Part shown: piece after piece, positions 33,454 through 45,220 of the stretch
Layout: every line of letters begins with the position of its first letter
Numbering within the stretch: position 1 is the stretch's first letter
From: Tretioscincus oriximinensis
Taxonomy: Eukaryota; Chordata; Lepidosauria; Squamata; Gymnophthalmidae
NCBI GenBank assembly: GCA_022410635.1
Contig: JAJVDF010000299.1
Span: forward strand, 597,915-661,914
Direction: 5' to 3'
Length of the DNA: 64,000 nt
The notes under the pieces: generated by a model
The model's input: the letters and a program-made list of their open reading frames with translations, nothing else
Databases searched by the model: none
What the model was told of the DNA's origin: nothing
Position numbers and translations under genes: made by a program

Positions 33454-33587
33454 ACTGAATCCAGATGTACTTATGGTATTCTATTATACTAGCATATTGT
33501 GGAATAAAGCACTCTGGGTACTTTATCTGTTCTTTATTCCAAAATCTCAGACTATAGCAAAATAAATAAGTAACATCTGGATGCAGC
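33454..33587. mobile_element. MITE with GGCTGCATCC-type ends (134 bp)
   Basis: ctgaatccagatgtacttat on the left and the complement of gctgcatccagatgttactt on the right. It carries the internal attgtggaataaa/tttattcca words shared with 48142-48244 and 49436-49511. Confidence 0.7.
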
Positions 33588-33599
33588 TTCTGTGTTGAT

Positions 33600-34780
33600 G
33601 TGACTATATGCCATTTGGCATTAAATCTTACTATATAGGTGCATCTTTTCAAGAAAAAGAAAACAGTATAGATCAAAAGATTGTACTAATTGGTCCTAAA
33701 GAGGGAGATGGGAGGGGGAAAAATCTCTAAATAAACGAAGCTCTAATCTCATTAGGCTAATGCCCATTGTATGCTTGACCTCCATCTTGAAGATAAACCT
33801 GTTATGGTGAGAATGCTGGTGTAAAAGTCAATGATTAGCATAAGTAGCCGTAATGACAGCATAACTAGACAGATGCTTTCAGAGCGGTAAATTATTGTGG
33901 GTTTTGTTTCCGCTTTCCATATCGGGTCAGAGATTCTTTCTTTTCCTCTTGATTCGCTAAGGTAACATCTTGACTTGTGCCTAGACAGATGGTGAACAGA
34001 AAAAGGGCCTCTAATGAGAGCCACAGAAGTTTAGTCTTCCCTCAGATCATTGGTCAGCTTAGCCTGAATAAAGAATCTATCAGCAGTATGGAGCCAAATT
34101 TTATAAAACAGCTTCCATAATCAGTTTCTATGGTAACTGTATCTCAGAGCAGATACACAAACAGAATTGGCAGGGGGATATTTTCTTTCACCGCCTTTCC
34201 GTTCCTCAGAAGAGAAACAATCAGGAGTTGGATGCTGCAAGTTACGATAAGGCGCAGGTGGGGTAGACTTGTCTTAGCAAGCATCAATATACTTCTAGTG
34301 TTACGGTATACTAATGGACTTCTTACTCTCTTTGAGGAGCCGTCATCAGCATCAAAGTCCTGCTCTGTTTTAGAATATCCAATTAGTGACTCTGGAAATC
34401 ATCTTGAACATCTCACGCCACTGCATGCTATTAACTAGCCACTCCTGATTTGTTTTCATATTCTTTTAGCCTCTAGAGCATGGATTTGTTTCCACCGAAC
34501 AAATCCCTTTGCATCACAAATATACTTTTAAGTGGCTTATGTTTTAGCAAATGAATTATTGGTTCAGGCTATCTAACATTTAACTCCTTAAATTAGGAGT
34601 GCAAGAGATACATATGTATGCGCATTATTGTTTTTCTATTTATACTTGTTGATCTTTCAGAGGGGGAAAAAATAAGAGACGTCACCCAATGTTTTTTTAA
34701 TAGTGAGATTTTGGGTGTTAATTTTCCTCTGATCTGCCCTGGTCACATTCCCTTATGTAATCCTAATTCAGACCATTTTA
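33600..34780. other. Repeat-poor block; possible regulatory region
   Basis: The block has no identifiable transposon and contains several CG dinucleotides and an RFX-like site at 34124. No exon is recognisable. Regulatory function is speculation. Confidence 0.3.
34124..34137. promoter_or_regulatory. RFX X-box-like site
   Basis: GTTTCTATGGTAAC differs by one base from the palindrome at 17986-17999. Motif match only. Confidence 0.25.
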
Positions 34781-34791
34781 CGAATGCTTAA

Positions 34792-34965
34792 GGGTGGGTC
34801 CACATTCACTTTGGAATGGGCAGATCACGCTCTCTGCTGCTGCTGCCCCATCACCCCACACTGCTCTTACGTCAAACCCAGAAGCATTTACCATGGTTTA
34901 AAACGTGGAGCAGCAGCAGCAAAAAGCGCATGACNTGTACGTTCTGAAATGAATACAAACTCACT
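34792..34965. mobile_element. Palindromic element with CTG/CAG arms
   Basis: The left half (gggtgggtccacattcactt, then tctctgctgctgctgc) is the imperfect complement of the right half (gcagcagcagcaaaaagcgc, then aatgaatacaaactcac). Looks like a small fold-back MITE of about 175 bp; no flanking duplication is clear. Confidence 0.55.
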
Positions 34966-35034
34966 CAAAAACATCCTTACAATGATCTGAATAGATTTTA
35001 AAGGGATAGCAGTGTTAGTCTCATTCTAAAAATT

Positions 35035-35140
35035 CTAGCAATACTTTGGAGATTAACATGAGCTTTGGAGACTAACATGAGCTTCAGATTATCTGATGAA
35101 GACTTGTCTACAAAAGCCCATGCTGCCTACCTTCCTCTTG
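35035..35140. repeat. Fold-back repeat fragment
   Basis: ttggagattaacatgagctt, duplicated as tttggagactaacatgagct, then gatgaagacttgtctacaaa and gcccatgctgcctacc. Family of 413, 20970, 54630 and 57068. Confidence 0.55.
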
Positions 35141-35310
35141 TCAGTACTTAAATTCTATTAGCCCCCTTAGGATTATTTAAGGGATGTGTGATTATGAGCA
35201 ACATTAGCAGGGACTTAAGTATCAAGACACAGATTTCCTGAATGGAGGGATAGACGAGGTAAGAGATGGAGTGGGTGGAGGAGTAGATGGAGGTAAAGGA
35301 AGAAGGGAGT

Positions 35311-35450
35311 GAACATAAGAACACAAGAAGAGCCATACTGGATCAGGCCACAGCCCATCAAGTCCAGCATTCTGTGTCACACAGAGGCCCACAAGATGCA
35401 CCTGGGCAGTCCGAACAGAGGAAAGCAAAATATGCACCTGTTCACGAGTT
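35311..35450 (-). mobile_element. TTCTTATG-tailed LINE 3' end
   Basis: gaacataagaacacaagaag, agccatactggatcaggcca, agatgcacctgggcagtccg and gaacagaggaaagcaaaata. Nearly identical to 16294-16440. Confidence 0.88.
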
Positions 35451-35490
35451 ATCAGAGGAATGGATGGGGCATGGGAGAGTATGGGTATTT

Positions 35491-35747
35491 GTTTTATTTA
35501 TTTATATGTACTTATATCCCACCTTATACCCAAAGATCTCAGGGCGTCCAACCATAAGGTGGTGCACATAGGTTTTGTTGCTTTCTCCACAACAGACACT
35601 CTATGAAGTAGGTGCAGCTGAGAGAGTTCTAAAGAACTGTGACTGGCCCAAGGTCACCCAGCTGGCTTTCATGGAGGAGTGGGTAATCGAACCAGGAGAC
35701 TACCAGATAAGAGTCCAACACTCTAACCACTACCCCAAACTGGCTTT
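35491..35747 (-). mobile_element. Sauria-type SINE with L2-like tail
   Basis: ttatatcccaccttataccc, aaagatctcagggcgtccaa, ctccacaacagacactctat, ctggcccaaggtcacccagc and ctaaccactaccccaaactg, in reversed order of head and tail. Colinear with 11615 and 43050. Confidence 0.9.
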
Positions 35748-35759
35748 CAACTGGTAGAG

Positions 35760-36475
35760 GAGTGGATGGAGGCATGGAAGGGGAGGGGCTAGAATTTATT
35801 ACATTACATTTATTAAGTAGCTTATTCCATTAGTTGTACACAATTAAGATTTTTTGCAACTTATTTTGCAGAATCCTTCCATTGTGGTACTGTTTAAATC
35901 GTTTTAGCAAAATGTGACCCTGTGTGTAAATTACAGGATTGAAAGAAATACCATCCAGTGGAAGGCAAGGAACATGTCAATTTTAGATTGAGTGTGCAAT
36001 TTGTATTATATGTGATGAAGAGAAGAAACAAAACAGTATAAAAATCAGTTTCCAAAAGACTCGTGCAATTTATTCTCACTTTTATTTAAAGCAAATTGTT
36101 AATAATGCTTTGAAAATACATTAAATTCAACTCTCTTCCATTAATCAGTATTGGAATAGTGGTTGGGGTGAGAGGAAAAAAAGATTTTAAGTGGCCTCTT
36201 AGTATATTGCTTTATAAAATTGCTGATTCTTGCAATATCGGACTGGGAATGCATACTAATGTGAAAAACAGGGAATCCACTCTGTGTAGTTCCTGAATTT
36301 ATTAGGGAAAGTTATATTTCTGTTTGAAGGCATTTAGTGCTCTGAGTCATCAGCAGGTATCACTGTGGTTTGAATGTAAAAGTACACTATGGATTAGTGT
36401 TTAAAGGTGTTAAATTCTGTCTGGCTAAATTGTTAAATTCTGGCTGAATCCAGTTTTGTAAGTTTGTTGCCTGAT
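35760..36475. other. No recognised feature
   Basis: AT-rich, unassigned. Confidence 0.4.
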
Positions 36476-36482
36476 AAATTAT

Positions 36483-36758
36483 TATTTTATTTATTTATTT
36501 ACATTTTCATACCACCCTATACCCGAAGATCTCAGGGTGGTTAACAATAAAAACACAATTAGCATGTTAAAAATAGCCACTTCTAAAAATATAGGGAAGG
36601 GATAGCAGTTTCTCAGCCAAAGGCCAGGCCAAACAGGTGCGTCTTCAAGTGTTTTATGAACGCGCACAAAGATAGTGATTGACCCACCTCAAGGGAGAGA
36701 CTATTCCATAATCGGGGAGGGGGGGGGTACCATAGAGAAGGCCCTATCCCTGGTTCCC
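36483..36758 (-). mobile_element. L2-type LINE 3' end
   Basis: (TTTA)n, then cataccaccctatacccgaa, atctcagggtggttaacaat, cagccaaaggccaggccaaa, gagagactattccataatcg and gagaaggccctatccctggt. The last part is the complement of the terminal polymerase coding region. No intact frame. Confidence 0.85.
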
Positions 36759-37271
36759 ANCCTTTCTACCACTTTATTTATGACCTTTATTCTTTGATAA
36801 CAATTCATGTTCCCATGAGAAATTGTACTTTCTCATGAATTTAATACCCTGCTTATATACGCATGCTCAGACTTTGCTTTTGCACTTGTTTTCTTATCTC
36901 TGATGATAGCTTCGGATGAAGCAAGCTTGCAAGGGTCACTTAAATATATGCATGTGTTCCTGTATATTCTTTACTATTTTTACTTACGGACTATGTAAAT
37001 AAAGCATAAGCTTTCCGTACTGGAAAGGACTTACCTGGCTGAGGTCTATTTTTATTTCTACTAAGAAGAAATCTACTTGTGAAGCAGCTTATTTTTCAGG
37101 GTTCTCAATTCTGCATATTTACACTGCTAGTATTGGATCAGAACCAATTCTTCAACCAAGGGGTTATGGCTTCTTTTTGCTCTGGCATAGCTTTTTGCAG
37201 GCATGAAAAGTCACCACATCTAAACTAGCCATCATTTATTATAATCAGTATAGTTTGGTTTGAGTCTACGA

Positions 37272-37600
37272 GTGCCTCCAGACAGCAGTGCTTTTTCTTT
37301 ATATAATTACTTACCGACATCATCATTACTGGCCATCCACAATCACTAAATGATAATCTTTCCTCCCCATGAATTCACCAGCATTTCTAAGGAAACCCTG
37401 CCATAATCCCTAGATTGCAATTGGCTATTTTGTATCCCTTCTGTCACTAGTTGCTGGCTCCTTTTGTACCACATGGGGGAATTCAAGGGGAGAAACATTC
37501 ACTTTTACACTTCTCCAAGTTTTGCAAGCCTGCAAGTGGGATTTTCAAATGCCATCATTGCTTTTTCTGGGTAAATTTACCTGAAAAAAGCAGTTAAGCT
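37272..37600 (-). repeat. Unclassified MITE-like repeat, reverse copy
   Basis: Its complement aligns with 40201-40365: tttgcaaaact, gtgtaaaagtgaatg, ccccttgaattcccccat and acaaaaggagccagcaacta correspond word by word. The outer edge gtgcctccagacagc resembles GGCTGCATCC-type ends. Confidence 0.55.
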
Positions 37601-38059
37601 AAGAATAGGGTAGCCATTAAAGAATGAACGAATGAATGACAGGGGAATTTTATGAGATGCTGCAGATATTATAAGGTTCACCTATTAAATTTTGCTGATT
37701 ATGTGTCCACTAAAGCTGTATTGCTCTGTCCTGCTGAAGGGCAGTGCTGAAGGTCTCGGCAGTTCTTACAGGTGATGTTCAAGTGTTGCCTTTGTGGCGC
37801 AAAGACAGGACACTGTGTTGTGAAAGCTGCAAAAATGTCCTATCAATAGAAACCCTGGATCCTTGCAGTCCCCCAAATTATACTCTTATAGCATGAAAAG
37901 ATTGAGTGTGGATACATCCTATATGTACATTGTATGGTGGTNAGCATTCCATGGGATGTCAAAACAGAGACACTGCAGATATTTCTGTTTGTCTCGTGTC
38001 CTCTTGCGATTGTATTGACACAGTCAATAGAGGTGGAATCATGATGCTACTCTGCACTC

Positions 38060-38260
38060 CACTCACATCTGTCCTACATGCAAACATTCCACTGCCAAGG
38101 AATATTAGCCAGCATTGTTACACATGTAGATCAGCAACAGTTAATGTGTTTTAGGGAGCTGTTACTTCACATCTATTATGTATTGCCGTATTTCCATGCA
38201 GACAATGAGGAATAGTGGGNTCTTTGATAAACCTATGAGAAAATGGCCCTAGGCCTTAAC
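38060..38260 (+). repeat. Unclassified interspersed repeat, copy 2 of 3
   Basis: ttagccagcattgttacaca, tgtagatcag, gttaatgtgttttagggagc and tgttacttcacatctattat. Related to 6848-7018 and 59086-59285. Confidence 0.5.
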
Positions 38261-38638
38261 ATAGCCACAATCACGAGTGATCAAAGAACATCCATTATGG
38301 ATGTTTTAGTTTCTCCTTTTTAGTTTCTCTTTCAATAGTCCTTAAAATATAGATCATCTTTTCTATTGCTATGTTTTCTGTACAAATCAGTAACATTTTT
38401 CTATCTCACAAGAAGAATAGCCATGAAGAAAAGAAGCAGCTCTTTTGATTTTTGTTTCTTTAAAGCTTGTTAATAGTGATAAGATTAATGTAGATTCCTC
38501 TTGAGCCGGCATATTTCTTACTTTGTTGATTCTGGTGTGCTGAAACACCATTTGCTCTCAGATTATCATTTTTAGAAGCACTGTCAGTAACTGGGTTGAA
38601 TAATTGATCTTTATCTCTAATTATGTTCTTCTCCACAG

Positions 38639-38718
38639 GTGCCTGGAAAAGGTCCAGACACAACTTCACACCATCTTCAATTTGAAGGAATAGAAAGACA
38701 ATACGCCTCCTTGCCCAG
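38639..38718 (+). CDS. Candidate isolated internal exon (80 nt), gene unknown
   Basis: The block is preceded by CTAAT (branch-point-like) and atgttcttctccacag, and followed by gtacgt after CAG, a strong donor. Starting at the first base, only one of three frames stays open; the others hit stops. That frame gives 26 codons plus two bases and reads as an ordinary soluble protein segment (contains PGKGPDTTSHH, then FEGIERQY, ending ASLP-R). I do not recognise the protein. An 80-nt length would shift frame if skipped. Equal-quality patterns can arise by chance in 64 kb. Confidence 0.35.
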
Positions 38719-38759
38719 GTACGTTTCATTGTAAATTTGCATATTCAGACTTCTTTATG

Positions 38760-39940
38760 TATGTGCGCCCATGCATGCACCTGGATACTTGCAGAGAGAC
38801 CCACATTCACTCTCATTTGCACCCACAGAGAGATAAGCAACACTTTCTGCTCCTTTTGCACGCTTTAGCAAAATCTGCATGGAGCAGACATCTGGCAACA
38901 AATGAGAGATTATGTTGCAATTTTGTCGTATTGCCCTTTTCCTGATGATTTAGTGCCACCTTTATAGCTGTGTTAATAATTTAGACAGCCTATTTAGGAG
39001 GGGGGAGGAGTAGCAGCTCTCTCAATGGACATGTCAGCAAGAGTCATGATCCACAGGAGAAGAACATGACACTGAAGAAGCTCATTCTGTGAGAATTATG
39101 GCAGGTCTTAGCAGGGCCTAACTGAGACAGAGCATGCCATTGATGAAAATCATGGCTAGCAAAGGCAGCTATCACAGTTATGTTTATGGCCCCAGTACTG
39201 CATGAAAGAAATGTCATTTTCATGTCTTACCTCAAGGTTGTATTCCTGCATATATTTGCTGAACTCAGANGTGGTATAGCTTCTGCCCAGTCATAGAACC
39301 TCCATATTTATCTGGATATCCAAGAATTTAACTGGGCAATATCAAATATAATTTGATAAGAGAGTAGCTGGTGGCTATTGTAAGATATATCCCATAATTA
39401 TTGCAGAAAGGGGCTATGTTTTTCTTCTTGCCACTAAAATCTAGAACCTAATGAAGATGAAACTTAAAAGATTAAGGCCAGGAAAGAGGAAGCAACTGAA
39501 CTTTTATATTAATATTAGCTATCTGGTGAATGCCAAATCCAATAAAATGGAATGCTATTGTATCTAAACATCTGCTACCACTCCTGCTTCCCTATGTTAC
39601 TGGTTGTCTAATTTCACCTTTCTCTTGTTTTCAGGAATTTCACACCCTCATCCACTGCCTCTTCCCTTCTTTTCATCATTCTGCCCTTTTTTTAACTTTC
39701 TGTTCTGTACCCCAATGCAGCCACAAATTCCCTCCAACTTCACATTTGCTTATCATATCTTTGTCGTTCTCCTAGGCAGCAANTGCAGCCTTTTAAATCC
39801 TTAAAGTATATTTTGATCCCCTGCATTTTTTCCTCACACTTCAAAAAGTGAAGATTAAGATCCATTTCATTTTAGTTACTGTCTATTTAAACACTGACTA
39901 CCACTGGCTGCTTTTATGTTGTTGACTGATTGCCGAATTT
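38760..39940. other. No recognised feature
   Basis: Unassigned; a pyrimidine-rich run lies at about 39584-39780. Confidence 0.35.
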
Positions 39941-39944
39941 TTAA

Positions 39945-40535
39945 GTCTGCATCCACACATGTATTATTTCAAACTGTGCAGGATTTGCTTCATGTAATGG
40001 GGGATCCAGCAGTGGTAGCAGTAAAAGGGCTATCATAACACTTTTTCTTGCAAGCATTTTTATGCAGTTTCCACCTTGTGATGTCTATTCTTTGAGCCTT
40101 GACAGCATTCTGTGGACATTGCTTGTAAGAGTTGCCAAGAGCTACTGACATCTTCAGTCTTGCTTTTCAACAAAAGCAAAGATTAGAAGGACGGTTAGCT
40201 GCTTTTTCAAGTTAAATTTACACTGGAAAAAACAATGCAATTAAAAAAAACCTGACTTGTAGCCTTACAAAACTCAGATGAGTTTAAAAGTGAGTTTTCC
40301 CCCTTGAATTCACCTGACTGGCAACAAAAGAAGCCAATCACTAATGTCAGAGTGAATATAGATCATTCAATCACAAATTAGTATTTACAGCAGGACTTCC
40401 TGAGAAATGTAGGCATATTCAGGCAGGGGAAAGATTATCTCTTTGTTCTTGTGAATGACCAGCCATAGAGGCATAAACCTTCTATAGTGTTATATAAAAA
40501 ATAGTACTACAAAAGGTGACAGCCTGGATCCAGCT
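39945..40535 (+). repeat. Unclassified MITE-like repeat, forward copy
   Basis: It starts gtctgcatccacacatgtat, resembling the GGCTGCATCC ends, and includes the core at 40201-40365 shared with 37430-37580. The right limit is uncertain; acagcctggatccagc near 40525 could be the end. Confidence 0.45.
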
Positions 40536-40539
40536 TCTC

Positions 40540-41840
40540 ATCACCATTCCTATCTGCCCAGTTTTGTCCTTCAATCCCTTTATCATATCTTAGCGTCATA
40601 ATTTATTCTTTCAACAGACCTATTCCATTCAATGTCTTTCTCAATATCCAAGGCTAATCTACAACCTTAGTTCTAGATTCTTATTCTTTCTATCTCATCT
40701 CTGAAATCATTCCATTTTTTNAAAAAATTGCTGTGTTATAGATATAACTTCAGTTGTGCATGTTCTATTGATTTATATAGCATTGGAACATTTTCAATAT
40801 CATTTCTTCCTCTCAGTGTCTTGTTTTCTACTTTAACTGCAACTTCTGCGTGAATTTAGCAACCTTCCACTCTTACTGTTCACATGAATGTGAAGCTGCC
40901 TTTTCCTGATCAATTCTATCTAAATCGAGCTTTTAATCTCTTACTCTGCTTTTCCAAACTTTCTGTTTTATCTGTTTTAAGGATAAGAATTTGGAAAGGA
41001 CTTAAAAAGCAATCAAGATGTTCATTGGCTTTGCATTTATAGGAGCAAAGGAGGGGGTTGTTTCTTCTCAACATTTTTCAGGTGGGAGATTAGAGACTAG
41101 TGGATGTTGACATAAGAATACACAAAATTCTGCAATTTAAATAAAATAAGCATGTAAGTGTTAGAAAAGATTATGGCATATAAACGTATACAATTTGCAC
41201 ACTTCATTTCTGAATATTGCTGCTAAACATGTCACAAAGGCGGCTGATAATANATTCGTTCGGCAACATTGCATTTTTGTTTCAAAATAGAGCATTAACA
41301 TTTTTCAGCCTAAATGGAGAACTGTTAGAGTGTGCGTTCTACTGAAATTTGTATTTCAAAGGTAGCACAAGTAGAAGTTTTTCAATTAGCTAAATAACCA
41401 TATTAATATAGATTTTAAATGGCACAGTCAATAAATGTTTAGAAACACAGAATATTCAGTTATAGCAGGAGCCTTGGGTTGCAGAAAAAAAGCAAAGCTC
41501 AACCTTGAACTTTCAAGTAGTTGTCCCCAGTCCAGTTGCGCAGACATTCTCAGATGAGGAGGATTGGCAGGTTGACCAAACTTCTGAGCTCCAAATGGCT
41601 GAAAANCAGGAGTAACTTAGCTGAGAAATACCAAGAGTCCAGAATATTGACAGAATCACCTATAGCTGCAGAGGCCAGAGCTGACAGCCGTTCTACTCAA
41701 CTGAGCCAATAAGACAGCAAAGCTGCAAAGCAAATAGACATGGGTTCTGAAAAATAGTGCATGTTTAGAGACTGTGCAGAAAGGCAGAGCCCGTTATTGA
41801 CTCAAATTTCTGCTTGCTTCAAAATCCTTGTTTGAAGCTT
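40540..41840. other. No recognised feature
   Basis: AT-rich, unassigned. Confidence 0.4.
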
Positions 41841-41843
41841 TGA

Positions 41844-42110
41844 GTGTGGGAGGGCCTTCTCTATGAGAGGCCCCAGGTTGTGAATCCACCCCCACACCTG
41901 GAGGTGCATCAGGTACCTATACTGTACACATTCAGACACCTGGGGAAGTCGTTACCCTCACCTTTGGCTGAGCCAAAAGCTCCCATCGCCCTTGNAGGCA
42001 CTGTTACTATTTTTATTTGTTCTATTTTAATCTGTCTTACGGTTTTTAATTGTGATCCGCCCTGGGACCTTTTGGGTATAGAGTAAAATATAAATGTATA
42101 TTAATGAATT
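41844..42110 (+). mobile_element. L2-type LINE 3' end
   Basis: gggagggccttctctatgag is the start of the polymerase C-terminal region; then cacctttggctgagccaaaa, taatctgtcttacggttttt, gtgatccgccctgggacctt and gggtatagagtaaaatataa. It ends in an AATTAATT tract. Confidence 0.8.
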
Positions 42111-42189
42111 AATTAATTTACATTTATATTCTTTCTTTTCTGAAGGAACTTGTAACTGGATTTGATATGGTCAAATGACTAATCAATAA

Positions 42190-42260
42190 AAAATACATTT
42201 ATATTCCGCTCTATACCCAAAGGCCTCAGGGCGGATCATAATAAATTAATTAAATAAGAC
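42190..42260 (-). mobile_element. L2-type LINE tail, opposite orientation
   Basis: atttatattccgctctatac, then aggcctcagggcggatcata. It faces the previous L2 tail, giving an inverted pair about 80 bp apart. Confidence 0.75.
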
Positions 42261-42682
42261 AGTGAATTTAAGCTGGCAACAGCATTCCCAAACATCACTT
42301 CTAGCCCAATGTGAATTTTCATATTTTTTTCAAAAGCTGCTCTTTTTTTTACAAAATAAAAGTCATAAGCAAGTGAATCAATCATGCAGTCTTTCCTTTA
42401 AAAACCCTAATATTAATCAAAGTTTACCATTGTTACTGACATCCTTTAATAAGAAGCATTCTGCTTAGTCAGGTGTTTCCTAAGCTCAGGAAGGATAGAT
42501 AATCTTCCTTGGGCTGGATTTTATTATTTAATCTCCACAAGTGTGGAAGAGGAGATATAGGTTGAGTAAAAAGAGGAAAATAGAATTTGTAGGAAATAGG
42601 TTCTTCGTATTTAGAAGTTTTTCAATGGAGTTTTTTGCTAATCTTTCAGTGCTTGTTAACATTAAAATTATGACCAAAATAT

Positions 42683-43020
42683 CTTCATTTATTTAGAACA
42701 TTTAGCCATTTATATTCCACTCTTCACCAGCAAATCCCAAGGTGGGTAACAGCACAAGGATAAAATAAAAAGATATTAAAAGATATTTAAAATAAACCTT
42801 TCCTCCTCCAATTCACCCCATCTTGGCAGGATAAAACTAAGGAAGTTAAGAATCAAAGGCTTGGATGAAGAGGTAAGTTTTAATCAGGTGCCAAAATCTA
42901 TACAATAATGGTGCCTGACAAGCCACCAGAGGGAGGCTTTTCCAGATTCTGGGGGCCACCACTAAAAGGCCTTCCTCCTCCCTTGTGACTCTGAGAGTGG
43001 AGGAACTGTGAGAAGGAAAA
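42683..43020 (-). mobile_element. L2-type LINE 3' end, second subfamily
   Basis: atttatattccactcttcac, cagcaaatcccaaggtgggt, then aggtaagttttaatcaggtg, accagagggaggcttttcca and gggggccaccactaaaaggc. The minus strand encodes VVAPRIWKSLP and IKTYLF, the usual L2 polymerase C-terminus. Confidence 0.85.
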
Positions 43021-43049
43021 GTTCTTAATATTTTAGATTTTAACTTTTT

Positions 43050-43290
43050 TTTATTTGTACTTGTATCCCACCCTATACCCAAAGGTCTCAGGGCGGCCAA
43101 CCATAGGGTGGTGCACATAGCTTTTGTTGCTTTCTCCACAACAGACACCCTGTGGAGTAGGTGGGGCTGAGGGAGTTCAAAGAATTGTGACTGGCCCAAG
43201 GTCACCCAACTGGCTTTCGTGGAGGAGTGGGGAACCGAACCGGGAGACTACTAAGTCCAACACTCTAACCACTACACCAAACTGGCTCTC
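43050..43290 (-). mobile_element. Sauria-type SINE with L2-like tail
   Basis: ttgtatcccaccctataccc, aaaggtctcagggcggccaa, ctgtggagtaggtggggctg, gactggcccaaggtcaccca and taaccactacaccaaactgg. Head and tail complete; a few bases missing near the head (ctactaagtcc). Confidence 0.92.
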
Positions 43291-43294
43291 AACA

Positions 43295-44290
43295 TCAGCA
43301 TCTTGAATGGACCAACAGTGCAGGTCTTTCAGGACCAGCATGATGTTCTTTCATCCAGAGTCTCTGATAAGCAATCAACCTGCAGCATTCTACACGAATT
43401 CCAGCTTCAAGGGTAAACCCATATGGCGTGCATTGCAGTAATCTAATCTGCAATTTTATATACTCTGTGGGGTTTTTTTATTACTGTTTTTAGTTCGCAC
43501 AAAGGAACAAAGCAACAGTGATTAATAACAACATTGTATTCTTGACCTCCCTTATATGCATTAACAAACCATTTCTCTACCAGTGGAATAGTTTCTCTCC
43601 ATATAATAAATATTTACAATGTAATGCCCCAATCAGTTACCCTCAGAGGAGCCACAAGCTTTTTATAATGTTTGTACTTACACTAATAATCCTTTGTATA
43701 GTCAACTATATACATTCCAGTATAGTTCTCTATATGCAAATACAAATTAGGCACCAAAATCTGTTCTTCCCCCTCACAGGATAAATGGCAGGGGCAAAAA
43801 TAATAATAATTGGAGATCCTTTCTCTCCCACAATACTTCAAAGTCTTTTCTTAAGGGAGGGAAGACAATAGATACGTGTGGTTTGGGGGGAAATGTTCTT
43901 TAGANTTTACAGTTGTCTTCATTCTCCCTTTTTAGTTTCAGTATTTGCCAGTTTAATGCATGACATAGTTAGGTCAAGGCTGTGAGCAATCAGAGCATTA
44001 GATTGTAATTTATCTGGGCTGGTAGCAATAATAGAGTACAAAATAAACATATTAGAAACAACAACAATTCAAGGAGTTTCTCACTTGATCAGGAACAGAA
44101 GTCACTCAACAGGTCTTTAATAATCCCTATTAATATGATGCATCTATTAAGCCTTAACCATCTTTCTAGTCAGAAATGCTGATTCTCAAAAAATCAATGT
44201 TTCGATTCTTCTCAGCCCTTGTGATCATACAAGAACAATGTTTCACCTCATAAAGGACATCTGGGTAAAACTGTAAAGTCCATTAACTGT
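43295..44290. other. No recognised gene
   Basis: AT-rich; the 88-codon frame at 43518-43784 is not protein-like. Confidence 0.4.
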
Positions 44291-44296
44291 AACACC

Positions 44297-44488
44297 ACGC
44301 CCCCCTCGCCGGCGGCTAACGCAGCAGTACCAGCACCTTTTATTTAGGCGGGGGGAGCGGCGGGGGGAGCGGAGGCAGCCGCCCCCCACTAACTCCGCTG
44401 CCGCTAACTCAGCCCCCCCGCACGCCCCCGNCTAAATAAAAGGTGCCGGAACTGTGTTCCGGCGCNTTCCGTCACAAAAAAAGCCCTG
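44297..44488. mobile_element. GC-rich palindromic hAT-like element, truncated
   Basis: The right end cacaaaaaaagccctg is the complement of CAGGGCTTTTTTTGTG, the left terminus of 19043-19321. The palindromic agcaccttttatttaggcgg and ctaaataaaaggtgccggaa arms are shared with it. The left terminus is missing. It sits at the edge of the repeat continuing at 44488. Confidence 0.8.
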
Positions 44489-44596
44489 ATTTTTACACTA
44501 CTTTCAATAGTATTCTGCCAGGACTTTCAAACTTGTTTGTTACATTGAGAATTTCATTATAAAGGGGTTCTTTATAAAGAGATTTCAACTGCACTC
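44488..44596 (+). repeat. Unclassified interspersed repeat, copy 2
   Basis: ccaggactttcaaacttgtt, tgttacattgagaatttcat and tttataaagagatttcaact parallel 287-395. Confidence 0.5.
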
Positions 44597-44599
44597 TTC

Positions 44600-45200
44600 C
44601 ACAAAGCATTTCAGGAGGGGAGTGTTGCTGTTTCAGAAGGATACACACAGGCCCATCTTCCCTAAGTCCAACTTTCAAGTCCAACCTTCAATGATATAAG
44701 ATTAAGATTTAGTACTGCAGTAGCATGAGCCATTGACATTCTAGGTATATCACACTACTTTGTTTTCCCCTGACCACTAAACAAGAAAGTGTATTGCCTG
44801 TCCCCAAAGGACTAGAGACTTTTCTGCAGTGTAATTTGTCCTGATAATTTAAAGGACANGGTAAAATAATAAGTCGGGACAAAGAGGAGGGGGCTTCATT
44901 TCCTTCTAATGGCTGTATTTGCATAACCTCCTTGCCAAACCTTGAAGGAATACATTAATTTATGTCCATAATCACCTTGAGATTTATTAGATTCATGTTC
45001 TTTTTCTTACACACATATGCATCCTCTCANTGCCCAACTAGTTTCTTCCATACTATTGTGCAAAATTAATCTGCTCAATAGAAGGCATTTGTCTTCTGGA
45101 GTCACCTTCCTGTTTTGAGTATTTCCCTTGAGTTTCAAATAATATTCAGAGTTTGTAGTTATTGTTGTTTTGCAAGGTTACATGCTTTGGGGATAACAGC
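44600..45200. other. No recognised feature
   Basis: Unassigned, AT-rich. Confidence 0.4.
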
Positions 45201-45220
45201 AGTTATACTGTGTACTTCTT

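Noticed and set aside
37028..37110. Minus-strand donor (CAG|gtaagt) near 37028
   Set aside because: No suitable acceptor upstream yields an open exon; the nearest option includes an in-frame stop.
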